Shown: positions 17,065 through 26,660 of the stretch, one piece after another
How positions within the stretch are numbered: the stretch's first letter is position 1
How the letters are laid out: the number at the start of each line of letters is the position of its first letter
Source: Bradyrhizobium guangzhouense
GTDB taxonomy: Bacteria > Pseudomonadota > Alphaproteobacteria > Rhizobiales > Xanthobacteraceae
Assembly (NCBI RefSeq): GCF_004114955.1
Contig: NZ_CP030053.1
Location: forward strand, 2,542,001-2,606,000
DNA: 64,000 nucleotides
Reading direction: 5' to 3'
Translations under genes and position numbers: made by a program
The notes under the pieces: model-generated
Seen by the model: the letters and a program-made list of their open reading frames with translations, nothing else
What the model was told of the DNA's origin: nothing
Databases searched by the model: none

Positions 17065-18945
17065 ATGGGTTTGAGTTCAGCCCTTGCCAGTGCGATGAGC
17101 GGTCTGCGCGCCAACCAGGCCGCGCTCTCGATCGTCTCGTCGAACGTCGCAAACTCACAGACGCCGGGTTACGTCGCCCAGACGCCGAACCAGATCGAAG
17201 TCTCCACCGGTGACTTCGGCGCGACGGCGAAGACGACAGGCGTCAGCCGCGAGATCGACAGCTATGTGCAGAACCAGCTGCGCACCGAGACCGGCGGCAG
17301 CGGCTACGCCGACCAGATGGCCAACATTCTGAAGCAGCTTCAGAGTGTCTACGGCACGCCCGGCAACAGCGGCACGCTCGAGAACGCGCTGAACGATTTC
17401 ACCTCCTCGCTGCAGGCGCTCTCCACCAGCGCAGGCTCGTCGTCGGCACAGCGGGTCGCGCTCGGCGCCGCCCAGGCGCTGGCGACGCAGCTCAACGTCA
17501 CGACCAAGGGCATCCAGTCGCTGCGTTCGAACGTCGAGCAGGATCTCGGCACCTCGTCGCAAGCCGCCAACGCGGCGCTGAACCAGATCGCCGACATCAA
17601 CACCAAGCTGCAGGGCCTGGCGCCAACCGATCCGTCCGCGGCAAACCTGATGGACCAGCGCGACCAGGCCATCAACAGCCTGTCGAAATATGTCGACGTC
17701 CGCGTCACCACCGACGGATCGAATCAGGCCAACATCTACACCACGACTGGCATCCAGCTGGTCGGCGCGGGGCTGGCTTCGCAATTCTCGTTCACGTCAG
17801 CGGGGGCGCTGGGCGCGACCTCGCTCTACAACATCGATCCGTCCAAGTCGGGGGTCGGCGCGCTCACCATCAAGCTGCCGAACGGCTCATCCATCGACGT
17901 CGCCGGCAACAACGTGGTCTCGTCCGGCCAGATCGCGGCCGACCTGAAGCTGCGTGACCAGACGCTGGTGCAGGCGCAGAACCAGGTCGACCAGCTCGCC
18001 GCGACGATGTCGAGTGCGATGTCGGACAAGACCACCGCGGGCACCCCCGTTTCCGGCCCGCCCGCCGGCTTCGACATCGATCTCGCCGGCGCGCAGCCGG
18101 GCAACACCGTCAACATCACCTATATCGACTCCACCAACACCCAGCGCCAGGTCACGCTGGTGAACGTGACCGATCCGACGGCGCTGCCGTTGCAGAACGC
18201 CACCAACGCCAACCCGATGCAGATCGGCATCAATTTCTCTGGCGGCATGGGCGCGATCGCTTCCGCGCTCAACACTGCGCTGCCAGGCTCGCATTTGTCG
18301 TTCTCCGCGGCACCGTCGCCGGCCACGGCGACGACGCTGCGCGTTACCGACGACAATAGCGGCCTCGCCAAGGTCACCGCGGCGTCGAGCAGCAAGACGG
18401 TCTCCTCGCTGACGTCGGGCGGTCCGCAACTGCCGCTGTTCACCGACGGCGGCCAGGCGCTTTATACCGGCGCGATCACGGGATCCGGTTCGCAGATGAC
18501 CGGCCTTGCCGGCCGCATCGCCGTGAACACGCAGCTCACCGCCGACCCGACCAGGCTGTCGATCTACAACACCTCGCCGGTGACGCCCACGGGCGACACG
18601 ACGCGCTCGGACTATCTCTACTCGCAGCTCACGACGGCCGTGTACTCCTATTCGCCGCAGACCGGTCTCGGTTCGGCGAGCCAGCCGTTCACCGGCAGCG
18701 TCTCGAACTACCTTCAGCAGTTCCTGGGCGTGCAGGCCAACGCCTCGACCCAGGCGACCGCGCTCCAGCAGGGCCAGAGCGTCGTGGTGTCGACGCTGCA
18801 GGCCAAGTTCAACTCGACATCCAGCGTCAATCTGGACTCGGAGATGTCGAACCTGATCCAGCTTCAAAATGCCTATGCCGCCAACGCCCATGTGATGTCG
18901 GTGGTGCAGAGCATGATGAATACGTTGATCCAGGCTCAAGGGTAA
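17065..18945 (+). CDS. flgK: Hook-filament junction protein FlgK (HAP1)
   Basis: 626 residues. N-terminal signature SALASAMSGLRANQAALSI followed by SSNVANSQTPGYVAQ, and C-terminal NLDSEMSNLIQLQNAYAANAHVMSVV with a helical tail. This is the first of two junction proteins placed between hook and filament. About 34 bp after flgE, so same operon. A domain at about 340-455 (GNTVNITYIDS onward) is typical of alphaproteobacterial FlgK. Unlike flgE and flgL it does not carry the shared insertion. Confidence 0.95.
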   Translation: MGLSSALASAMSGLRANQAALSIVSSNVANSQTPGYVAQTPNQIEVSTGDFGATAKTTGVSREIDSYVQNQLRTETGGSGYADQMANILKQLQSVYGTPGNSGTLENALNDFTSSLQALSTSAGSSSAQRVALGAAQALATQLNVTTKGIQSLRSNVEQDLGTSSQAANAALNQIADINTKLQGLAPTDPSAANLMDQRDQAINSLSKYVDVRVTTDGSNQANIYTTTGIQLVGAGLASQFSFTSAGALGATSLYNIDPSKSGVGALTIKLPNGSSIDVAGNNVVSSGQIAADLKLRDQTLVQAQNQVDQLAATMSSAMSDKTTAGTPVSGPPAGFDIDLAGAQPGNTVNITYIDSTNTQRQVTLVNVTDPTALPLQNATNANPMQIGINFSGGMGAIASALNTALPGSHLSFSAAPSPATATTLRVTDDNSGLAKVTAASSSKTVSSLTSGGPQLPLFTDGGQALYTGAITGSGSQMTGLAGRIAVNTQLTADPTRLSIYNTSPVTPTGDTTRSDYLYSQLTTAVYSYSPQTGLGSASQPFTGSVSNYLQQFLGVQANASTQATALQQGQSVVVSTLQAKFNSTSSVNLDSEMSNLIQLQNAYAANAHVMSVVQSMMNTLIQAQG

Positions 18946-18964
18946 TCAGTAGGGCTCTGAAAAC

Positions 18965-21358
18965 ATGTCGATCAGCAGCATCAATTACGGCTCGTCAGTC
19001 CTCGGCGCGCAAATCCGCAACATCAACCAGCAGCTCACCGACCTGTCGACGCAGCTCTCGACCGGCAAGCTGTCGCAGAGCTATTCCGGCATGGGGACCA
19101 ACGAAGGCTTTGCGATCGCCTCGCGCGCGCAGCTTTCGAACATCGCCGCCTATACCGACACGATCACCAACGTCAACGTCAACATCAACCTCGCCAACAC
19201 CGCGCTGCAGTCGCTGACGACGATCCGCAACACGGTGCAGACGGGTTCTGCCGGCACCTCGCAGGATCTCAACGTCAACGGCCAGACGGTCGCGCAGAAC
19301 ACTGCCGCCGCACAGTTCGGCTCGATGGTCGGCGTCCTCAACACGCAGTCGGGCAACCGCTATCTGTTCTCCGGCACCGCCTACAACACGCAATCGGTCG
19401 CCGATGCCGGCGACATCATCAACGGCACCACCACGCAGGCAGGCCTGAAGACCGTGATGGCGGAGCGCCAGGCCGCCGACCTCGGCACCAACGGCATGGG
19501 GCGGCTGGTGCAGTCGACGTTGCCATCAGGCGCCATACAGGTGCAGGAGGATTCGCCGACCTCGCCGTTCGGGCTGAAGATCGCGGCGGTGTCCTCCACG
19601 CTGACAGGGGCGACCGTGACTGGCCCGAGCGGCTCGCCGGTGGCGTTCTCGGTCAATCTCAACGGCGTCAATCCGAGCAACGGCGACAAGCTCAGCGTGA
19701 AGTTCACGCTGCCCGACGGCTCGACGGAGCAGATCGACCTGACCGCATCCACTGCGACCCCGACGCCGGTCGGCAGCTTTGCGATCGATCCCGGTAATCC
19801 CAATGTCATTCCGCCAGTTCCCTCAAACCCGGCCGTCACGTCAGCGAACCTCAACACCGCGCTGAACACCGCGATCACGAAGCTCGCCAACACCTCGCTG
19901 GTGGCGGCGTCCGCCGTGGCCGCCGGCGACAATTTCTTCAATACGGCGGGATCAGCCACCGCGAATGCGGCAGGCACTGGCAATCTGAGTTCTTATACCT
20001 CGACGACCGGGACGGGCTCGGTCGCGTTGCAGGACAGCGCATTGGCGGCTGCGTCTGCGACCACGTCGCTCGATTCTTCGGCGACACCCCATCTCAACGG
20101 AGCCGTTCTCAACGCGCTCGCCAACGCTCCGACCGGTACCACTCTGACCATCACCGGCGCGAGCGGCGCCCACACGATCACCTTCGACCCTACCGTCACC
20201 ACGGTCACGACCGCCGGCGGCAATACCACGATCGGACTGGCTTCGGGCAGCGCCGCGAAGATGTCTGATATCCTGAATGCGGTCGCGACGGCCGCCGGCG
20301 TCCCCTCCGCCAACGTGACTCTGAGCGCCAGTGGCAATATCCAGATCGCGACCGGCACCGGCACCGACGTGGCGGTCACCGGTGGCGCGGCGGCCACGGC
20401 GCTCGGTCTCAGCAGCGTGACGCGCGGCAGCGTGGCGTCGACGCCTCCGATCACCGGTTCAACCGTGCTGAGCGGCACTGCGACCACGGGCGGCCCGGAA
20501 GTCCTCTCGACGGCATTCCAGGCGGGGTCGGCGGGTCCGCCTGTCGTCAACCCCGATACGATCACGGTGAATGGTCAGACGCTGACTTTCGTCGCCTCGG
20601 GCGCCTCCGGCCCAAACCAGATCAACGTTACCGACAACGTCACAACTCTGCTTGGCAAGATCGATCAGCTCACCGGCACCACAAAGCCGTCGACCATCCA
20701 TGGCGGCGTGATCACGATCAACACGGACGATCCCGGGAGCCTCAACATTACGAGCTCGAACAGCGCGGCGTTCGCGGCGCTCGGCTTCACGACCTCCCCG
20801 GTCACCGCGGCAAAGGCTCCGCTGCGCGTCGGCTCTTCGCCCCTCGGCTCGGCGACGACGCTGGTGAATGGCTCGGCCAACACCGTGAAATGGTACACGG
20901 GGAATGATGGGCCGGGTTCGGCGCGTTCGACCGCCGTGGCGCGGGTCGACGACTCCGTCACGGTGCAATATGGCGCGCAGGCCGACGAGAACGCGATCCG
21001 CACGCAGTTGCAGGCGATTGCGGTGTTCGGCACGTTCTCGACCTCGCCGACCGGGCAGTATTCGGGCGCGCAAGTGGCCGCGCTGAGCCTGCGCACCACG
21101 CAGGCGCTGACGCCGCAGGCCGGGCAGCAGAAGATCGAGGACATCCAGACCGACATCGCGATGGCCCAGAACACGATGAAGGACGCGTCCACACGCCAGA
21201 CCCAGGCCAAGGCGCAACTCCAGAACATCGTCGATCAAGCCGAGTCGGCGTCGCCCGACCAGGTCGCGAGCGAAATCCTGTCGCTTCAGAACGCGCTGCA
21301 GGCGTCCTACCAGACTACCGCCAACCTCGCGCAGCTCTCGCTGGTCAAGTACCTGTAA
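18965..21358 (+). CDS. flgL: Hook-filament junction protein FlgL (HAP3), enlarged
   Basis: 797 residues, far longer than the usual 300-400. Flagellin-like N-terminus (SISSINYGSSVLGAQI, then LSTGKLSQSYSGMG) and C-terminus with alternating hydrophobic heptads ending in NLAQLSLVKYL. A large insertion at about 337-615 has the same order of blocks as the FlgE insertion, including near-identical GTGTDVAV and LGLSSVTRG segments. Start is 19 bp after flgK. It ends the flgEKL transcript; the stop overlaps a short inverted repeat that also contains a CtrA box for the next operon. Confidence 0.93.
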   Translation: MSISSINYGSSVLGAQIRNINQQLTDLSTQLSTGKLSQSYSGMGTNEGFAIASRAQLSNIAAYTDTITNVNVNINLANTALQSLTTIRNTVQTGSAGTSQDLNVNGQTVAQNTAAAQFGSMVGVLNTQSGNRYLFSGTAYNTQSVADAGDIINGTTTQAGLKTVMAERQAADLGTNGMGRLVQSTLPSGAIQVQEDSPTSPFGLKIAAVSSTLTGATVTGPSGSPVAFSVNLNGVNPSNGDKLSVKFTLPDGSTEQIDLTASTATPTPVGSFAIDPGNPNVIPPVPSNPAVTSANLNTALNTAITKLANTSLVAASAVAAGDNFFNTAGSATANAAGTGNLSSYTSTTGTGSVALQDSALAAASATTSLDSSATPHLNGAVLNALANAPTGTTLTITGASGAHTITFDPTVTTVTTAGGNTTIGLASGSAAKMSDILNAVATAAGVPSANVTLSASGNIQIATGTGTDVAVTGGAAATALGLSSVTRGSVASTPPITGSTVLSGTATTGGPEVLSTAFQAGSAGPPVVNPDTITVNGQTLTFVASGASGPNQINVTDNVTTLLGKIDQLTGTTKPSTIHGGVITINTDDPGSLNITSSNSAAFAALGFTTSPVTAAKAPLRVGSSPLGSATTLVNGSANTVKWYTGNDGPGSARSTAVARVDDSVTVQYGAQADENAIRTQLQAIAVFGTFSTSPTGQYSGAQVAALSLRTTQALTPQAGQQKIEDIQTDIAMAQNTMKDASTRQTQAKAQLQNIVDQAESASPDQVASEILSLQNALQASYQTTANLAQLSLVKYL

Positions 21359-21365
21359 CGGCGCA

Positions 21366-21384
21366 TTAAGGTGCCGTTAACCAT
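21366..21384 (+). promoter_or_regulatory. CtrA box upstream of the glycosyltransferase/PLP operon
   Basis: TTAA (21366-21369), 7 bases, TTAAC (21377-21381): the full CtrA consensus. Its right half is also the octamer TTAACCAT. It ends about 45 bp before the next ATG and overlaps a TAACGGC/GCCGTTA inverted repeat (21356-21379) that may weakly terminate flgL transcription. Confidence 0.7.
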
Positions 21385-21428
21385 GCCTCTTTACCTCTTG
21401 GAGAGGATTTGAGCGGGCGGAGCCGTCA

Positions 21429-22211
21429 ATGTCGGACAAGATGCAATTAGTGGTGGCGACGCCTTGCTTCGGCGGGCAGGTGTCGAGCATTTACGCGAGC
21501 TCGATCTTCGCGCTGCAGCGTGCCGTCCACGGCATGTCCAATCTCGGGCTCAAGGTGCACTTGCGCGACGGCGATGCGCTGATCACGCGGGCACGGGCCA
21601 ATCTGGTCGCGATGTTCCTGGACGACCCCCACGCCACGCATTTTCTGTTCATCGACGCCGATATCGGCTTCAAGCCCGAGCAGGTGTTCCGGCTGATCGA
21701 ATGCGGCGCCGACGTCGTCGCCGGCTGCTATCCGATCAAGCGGGTCAACTGGGACAAGGCGAGGCGAGCGATCCAGGCCGGGCGGACCGACGTGACGGCA
21801 GCCTCGCTCGACTACGTGCTCGAGATCGAGGACCCCGACCGCATCGTGGTGGTCAACGGCTTTACCCGCGTGCGCTATGCCGGCACCGGCTTCCTGATGA
21901 TCCGCCGCCAGGCGCTGGAGGCGATGTGCCGCCATCCGGACTACGCCAATCTGCAATTCTTCCGCGAGCATTCGCACGACACGCTGGCCGCGAGCCAGAA
22001 CCGGTTCGCGCTGTTCGAATGCATGATCGATCCGGCGACCGGCACTTACCTCTCCGAGGACTTCGCCTTCTGCAAGCGCTGGACCGATATCGGCGGCGAG
22101 ATCTGGGCCGACATCCAGAGTTCGCTCGACCATGTCGGTCCCTCGGTGTTCCATGGCGACATCGCCTCGCAATTCGCAGCCGCGCCCGCTGCGGCGGCCG
22201 ACGCGGCGTGA
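21429..22211 (+). CDS. GT-A-like glycosyltransferase-family protein in the flagellar cluster
   Basis: 260 residues. The N-terminal half looks like a nucleotide-diphospho-sugar transferase fold: LVVATPCFGGQ start, ALITRARANLVAMFLDD, then HFLFIDADIGF with a DxD-type metal motif at residues 76-78, and a later EDFAFCKRW segment. Lengths and motifs fit a cytosolic GT-A enzyme; donor and acceptor unknown. It is the first gene of a tight four-gene operon with its own CtrA box, between flgL and flbT. Modification of flagellar protein or synthesis of a linked glycan is inferred from location only. GGAG lies about 6 bases before the ATG. Confidence 0.7.
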   Translation: MSDKMQLVVATPCFGGQVSSIYASSIFALQRAVHGMSNLGLKVHLRDGDALITRARANLVAMFLDDPHATHFLFIDADIGFKPEQVFRLIECGADVVAGCYPIKRVNWDKARRAIQAGRTDVTAASLDYVLEIEDPDRIVVVNGFTRVRYAGTGFLMIRRQALEAMCRHPDYANLQFFREHSHDTLAASQNRFALFECMIDPATGTYLSEDFAFCKRWTDIGGEIWADIQSSLDHVGPSVFHGDIASQFAAAPAAAADAA

Positions 22212-22221
22212 GCCTGTCGGG

Positions 22222-23826
22222 ATGAGCATCGGCGCATCCCGCCCGTCAGACATCGAGCGCGCATCCGAGAGCGGCTCGCGCTATCGTCTGCGCGATCTGT
22301 TCACGCCGCTGGATACGTTGCTCGTCTCCGGCGGTGACGGGCGGCTCGCGCTTGATCCGAAAGTGCGCGTCAACGCCTATGGCTGCGGGCCGTCGCCCGA
22401 GCCCGAGATCTGGAATTTCGCCTCGTCGACTGCCTCGACGATCTCGCAAAGAGCTTATGAGCGCGCCGCGCTGGCGCGCGAGGAGCTGGTCCACAAATCG
22501 TTGTTCGACGAGGTCGAGATCGCCTTCGACCGGCATTGCGAGGACATGCGCGACGAGCTGCGCGACCACTTGCAGCTTTCGCCGCGCGTCGATGTGGTGT
22601 TCTCACCTTCGGGCACGGATTCTCAGCTCCACGCTCTGTTCCTTGCCCACGCGGTGCTCGGCGTGCCGCCGGTGACGATCGTGGTCGGCGCCGACCAGAC
22701 CGGCAGCGGCACTGTTCATACCGCGCGCGGGCGCCATTTCAGCACGATGACGGCGAGCGGCGTTGCGGTGCGCAAGGACGCTGCGATCGCGGGCTTTGCC
22801 GGCGATACGATCGCGGTGCCGCTGCTCGACGCGGCCTCCGGTCTCGCGATGCGCGTTGACGTGGATGTGGAGGTCATCCGTGTCATCGAGGCCAGCCTCG
22901 CGCAAGGCCGGCGCGTTCTGTTGCACATCATGGATTCGTCAAAGCTCGGCTGGCGTGCACCAAGCGATACCTGTCTCGATGAGATCGTGCGGCGTTGGCC
23001 GCGCGAGGTTCAGGTCGTCGTCGATGCCTGCCAGGCGCGGCTCGGCCGCCGCAGGCTGCGGTACTATCTCGACCGCGGCTACATGGTGCTGATGACAGGT
23101 TCGAAGTTCTTCGGTGGTCCCGCTTTCAGCGGCGCGTTGCTGCTGCCGAAGGGTCTGTCGCGTGCGCTCGATCGGATTGAAGGGATCGCGCCCGGCTTCT
23201 TCGATTATGCCGGCCGCTGCGATTGGCCGATGGCGTGGACGGCGCTGCGCTCGCGCTTCGAACGCCGACCGAATTTCGGCCAATGGCTGCGCTGGGAAGC
23301 GGCGCTGGCCGAAATCGGAAGCTACTATGCCGTGCCGGGCGCGTTCCGCGTGAAGACGATGGCCGAGCTCGCCATCGGCATCGACAGCATGATCGCGCTG
23401 TCGCCGTCGCTGCGCGCCGTAACGGCACCGGTCGGCACCGCCGATGCCGATGATGAAGAATTTATGCAGCGTTCGATGTTTCCGTTCACTCTCTTGCGCC
23501 AGAATAGGCCGGTGTCGATCTCTGATACCAGCGCGGTCTATCGCGCGCTCGCGCGCGACATGAACGATGACATCGGCGGTAGCGCAGCGGACCGGCAGGT
23601 CGCAGCCCAGCGCTGTCTCGTCGGCCAGCCGGTGCGGCTGGAGCAGCCCGATGGCGCGCCGCGGGCCGCGTTGCGGCTAGGTGTCGGCGCGCGGCTCGTC
23701 ACGGACGCCTGGTCGGCCGACAGTGCCCAGGCGCAACGCAATGTGCAGCACATCCTCGATCGCATCGCCCACGTCCTGGTGAAGATCGAGCTGCTGCTTG
23801 ACCATACCGCCGCTGTGTCGGCGTAG
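22222..23826 (+). CDS. PLP-dependent aminotransferase-superfamily protein, unknown reaction
   Basis: 534 residues of fold-type I character. The glycine-rich cofactor loop is SPSGTDSQLHALF (about 132-144), the PLP-nitrogen aspartate is in VVDACQARLGR (D268, Q271), and the Schiff-base lysine is K295 in TGSKFFGG. The arrangement resembles class V enzymes (cysteine desulfurase/aminotransferase type), but no specific activity can be assigned. The first 60 residues and the region after 430 are extra to the core. The ATG at 22222 is 10 bp after the preceding stop, pointing to a shared transcript. Confidence 0.7.
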   Translation: MSIGASRPSDIERASESGSRYRLRDLFTPLDTLLVSGGDGRLALDPKVRVNAYGCGPSPEPEIWNFASSTASTISQRAYERAALAREELVHKSLFDEVEIAFDRHCEDMRDELRDHLQLSPRVDVVFSPSGTDSQLHALFLAHAVLGVPPVTIVVGADQTGSGTVHTARGRHFSTMTASGVAVRKDAAIAGFAGDTIAVPLLDAASGLAMRVDVDVEVIRVIEASLAQGRRVLLHIMDSSKLGWRAPSDTCLDEIVRRWPREVQVVVDACQARLGRRRLRYYLDRGYMVLMTGSKFFGGPAFSGALLLPKGLSRALDRIEGIAPGFFDYAGRCDWPMAWTALRSRFERRPNFGQWLRWEAALAEIGSYYAVPGAFRVKTMAELAIGIDSMIALSPSLRAVTAPVGTADADDEEFMQRSMFPFTLLRQNRPVSISDTSAVYRALARDMNDDIGGSAADRQVAAQRCLVGQPVRLEQPDGAPRAALRLGVGARLVTDAWSADSAQAQRNVQHILDRIAHVLVKIELLLDHTAAVSA

Positions 23827-23842
23827 CCCGTATAGGTGTGAG

Positions 23843-25090
23843 ATGTTGCATCCGCTTGCCGCGCCGAACTATGCCGACCGTATCGGCTTTGCGCATTTGA
23901 CGCGCCAGGCCTTCGAGGGCGTCGATCTGCACCCGCTGCGCGAGCGACTGCTGGCACGGATCGCGGAGGGAACGGCTCTGGCCGGTGAGGGCCTGGATTT
24001 GTCTCTTATCGCGCAACTGATGGGCGAGAAGGAAGCCGGCCTCGTGATCCAGTCCGAGGTGCTCTCGTTCCATCAGCTGTTTCGTACCCCCACCGCTGCG
24101 CCGAAACCGGGCCTGCGCGTGCTTGCGTTGGCAGCCGACATCGACATGGGCGGCAACACGCCGATCGAATTCCTGCTCGAAGGTTCCGACATCGAGCTCC
24201 TGACGCTCTATGTCACCAAGACGTCAGGCCTGCCGGAAACATTGCCCGAGCACGACGTTGCCATCGTGGTCGCTTCCGACTCCGAGGAATGCCGCGAAGC
24301 GCTTGCCCTGATCGAAACGGCTGCGCCGCGCTGGCCGCGGCCGCTGCTCAATCGCCCCGAACTGATCGGCAATCTCGATCGCGACAAGTTGTATCGGTTG
24401 CTCGCCGACATCCCCGGTCTCGACATTCCCGTGACCGCCCATGCGACGCGTGCACAATTGTCGGCTCTCGCGGCAGGGCGGATTGCCTGCGCGGAGATCA
24501 CGGACGAACTGCACTTTCCGATGATTGCGCGGCCGCGCGGTACGCATGCCGGTGTTGGACTTGCCAAGCTCGATGATGCCGCTGCGCTCGCGGCCTATCT
24601 CGCCGAGCGGCAGGAGCAGGACTTCTTCGTGGCGCGTTTCGTCGACTACGCAAGCCCCGACGGCCTCTATCGCAAGATCCGGCTCACCATGGTCGACGGC
24701 AAACCCTATGCCTGCCACATGGCGATCGCCGATCGCTGGGACATCTGGTACCTCAACGCCTACATGGCGTTCAGCGAAGAGAAGCGCGCGGAAGAAGCCA
24801 TCTTCATGCAGGACTTCGACCGTGCCTTCGCCGCCCGCCACAGGCACGCGCTCGATGAAATGAGCCGGCGTGTCGGGCTCGACTATTTCATCGTCGATTG
24901 CGCCGAGAACCAAAACGGCGAGCTCCTGGTGTTCGAGGCCGACAATACCGCGGTCGTCCACAACATGGATTCGCCGGTCGTGTTTCCATACAAGCCGCCG
25001 CAGATGCGCAAGATCTTTGCCGCATTCACCGCGATGCTGTCGCGGCGTGCCAAGGGAATTGCAGAAGCGGACGTTGGGACCGCAGCATGA
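23843..25090 (+). CDS. ATP-grasp-fold ligase-like protein
   Basis: 415 residues. The central and C-terminal parts have ATP-grasp features: LLNRPELIGNLDRDKLYRLL (pre-ATP-grasp lid as in RimK/glutathione-synthase relatives), FPMIARPRGTHAGVGLAKL (nucleotide-binding lysine/arginine strand), DFFVARFVDY, and a metal-site segment GLDYFIVDCAENQNGELLVFEADN. Such enzymes join a carboxylate to an amine using ATP. The N-terminal 90 residues are not recognised. It overlaps the next gene by ATGA, implying coupled translation. The natural substrate may be made by the two neighbouring PLP enzymes (inference). Confidence 0.72.
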   Translation: MLHPLAAPNYADRIGFAHLTRQAFEGVDLHPLRERLLARIAEGTALAGEGLDLSLIAQLMGEKEAGLVIQSEVLSFHQLFRTPTAAPKPGLRVLALAADIDMGGNTPIEFLLEGSDIELLTLYVTKTSGLPETLPEHDVAIVVASDSEECREALALIETAAPRWPRPLLNRPELIGNLDRDKLYRLLADIPGLDIPVTAHATRAQLSALAAGRIACAEITDELHFPMIARPRGTHAGVGLAKLDDAAALAAYLAERQEQDFFVARFVDYASPDGLYRKIRLTMVDGKPYACHMAIADRWDIWYLNAYMAFSEEKRAEEAIFMQDFDRAFAARHRHALDEMSRRVGLDYFIVDCAENQNGELLVFEADNTAVVHNMDSPVVFPYKPPQMRKIFAAFTAMLSRRAKGIAEADVGTAA

Positions 25091-26583
25091 ACGAGATCAT
25101 CCGCAATCCGAAAGCCGGCGTCACGAACGGATCGCTCGATCCGCAGGACTGGAGCGGGTTTCGGAGCCTCGCCCATCGCATGCTGGACGAGGCGATCGAC
25201 GGCATCGCCAATGTTCGGGCGCGGCCGGTTTGGCAGCCGATCCCCGATGAGGTCCGTGCGGCTGTCCGAACCGACGTGCCACGCGCGGCAACCGATCTCG
25301 CTGAAGTCTATCGCGAGTTCTCCGAACATGTTGCGCCTTACGCGACCGGCAATGTTCATCCGGGCTTCATGGGCTGGGTGCATGGCGGCGGCACCGCCGT
25401 CGGCATGATCGCGGAGATGCTCGCAGCTGGCCTCAATGCCAATCTCGGCGGGCGTGATCACATGCCGATCGAGGTCGAGCGCCAGATCGTCGAATGGATG
25501 CGCGGCCTGTTCGGCTTTCCGCAAGGTGCGAGCGGCATCTTCGTCTCCGGCACGTCGATGGCCAATCTGATGGCGGTGCTGGTGGCGCGCACGAATGCGC
25601 TCGGCGCGCTGGCACGGCAGCACGGTATCGGCGGCGACGGTGCGCTGCTCACCGCCTACGCGTCGAAGGCCGCGCATGGCTGCCTCTCCCGCGCGATGGA
25701 CATCGCTGGCTTCGGCACCGATGCGCTGCGCAAGATCGATGTCGATGCCGACCATCGCATCGACGTCGCCGCCCTGCGCGCGCGCATCGCTGTTGATCGC
25801 GAAGTCGGCTTCAAGCCGTTCCTGGTCACGGCGTCGGCCGGCACCGTCGATATCGGTGCGATCGACGATCTCAAGGCGATCGCGGAGCTGTGCCGCGAGG
25901 AGGGCATCTGGTTTCACGTCGATGGCGCCTTCGGTGCGCTCGCGATCCTGTCGCCCGAGCTGGCGCCATTGCTCGAGGGCATCGAACTTGCGGATTCGAT
26001 CGCGCTCGACTTCCACAAATGGGGGCAGGTGCCTTATGATGCCGGCTTCCTGCTGGTGCGCGACGGCGAACGTCACAGGCAGGCGTTCGCGCAGCCGGCG
26101 GCTTATCTCAGTCGCGAGGCGAGGGGACTTGCGGCCGGCACTGCCTGGCCTTGCGATCTCGGCCCGGATCTGTCGCGCGGCTTCCGCGCGCTCAAGACCT
26201 GGTTCACGCTGAAGACGTTCGGCACAGACCGGCTCGGCGAGGTGATCGCGCGAAGCTGCGCGCTTGCAAGATATCTGGAGACGCGCGTGCTCGCCGAGCC
26301 CCGGCTCGAGCTGCTTGCGCCGGTCAATCTCAATATCGTCTGCTTCCGCTACCGTGCCGGCGACGCGGTCAATCGCGAAGTGGTCGCCGATGTGCAGGAA
26401 TCCGGCATTGCTGCGCCGTCAAGCACGATCCTGGACGGCAAGTTCGCGATCCGCGCCGCGATCGTCAATCATCGTACGGCGGAGAGCGATATCGACGCGC
26501 TGGTCGCAGCCGTGATCAGGTTCGGCATGCAGCGGAGCGACGGATTGATCGAGGTCGAGGCGCCGCCGCTCGCGGCGCAGTGA
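25087..26583 (+). CDS. Group II PLP-dependent amino-acid decarboxylase family protein
   Basis: 498 residues matching the aromatic-L-amino-acid/glutamate decarboxylase superfamily: HPGFMGWVHGGG, GIFVSGTSMANLMA (cofactor phosphate loop), a PLP-stacking histidine H197 in SKAAHGCLSRA, D279 in HVDGAFGA, and PLP lysine K311 in DFHKWGQVPYDAG. The product would be an amine; which amino acid is used cannot be told. Last gene of the CtrA-boxed operon and followed by a strong bidirectional terminator. Its ATG overlaps the stop of the ATP-grasp gene. Confidence 0.82.
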   Translation: MNEIIRNPKAGVTNGSLDPQDWSGFRSLAHRMLDEAIDGIANVRARPVWQPIPDEVRAAVRTDVPRAATDLAEVYREFSEHVAPYATGNVHPGFMGWVHGGGTAVGMIAEMLAAGLNANLGGRDHMPIEVERQIVEWMRGLFGFPQGASGIFVSGTSMANLMAVLVARTNALGALARQHGIGGDGALLTAYASKAAHGCLSRAMDIAGFGTDALRKIDVDADHRIDVAALRARIAVDREVGFKPFLVTASAGTVDIGAIDDLKAIAELCREEGIWFHVDGAFGALAILSPELAPLLEGIELADSIALDFHKWGQVPYDAGFLLVRDGERHRQAFAQPAAYLSREARGLAAGTAWPCDLGPDLSRGFRALKTWFTLKTFGTDRLGEVIARSCALARYLETRVLAEPRLELLAPVNLNIVCFRYRAGDAVNREVVADVQESGIAAPSSTILDGKFAIRAAIVNHRTAESDIDALVAAVIRFGMQRSDGLIEVEAPPLAAQ

Positions 26584-26597
26584 TCGCGAGCGGGCCG

Positions 26598-26640
26598 AAA
26601 CGACAACGGCCCCGGAGATGATCCGGGGCCGTTGTCGTTT
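26598..26640. terminator. Bidirectional terminator between the decarboxylase gene and flbT
   Basis: Perfect 18-bp arms (26598-26615 and 26623-26640) around a 7-base loop, beginning AAACGACAACGG and ending in GTCGTTT, so a short T-run is available on both strands. It serves the convergent decarboxylase and flbT genes. Confidence 0.9.
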
Positions 26641-26660
26641 GCGCGAATTTATCGTGGAGA

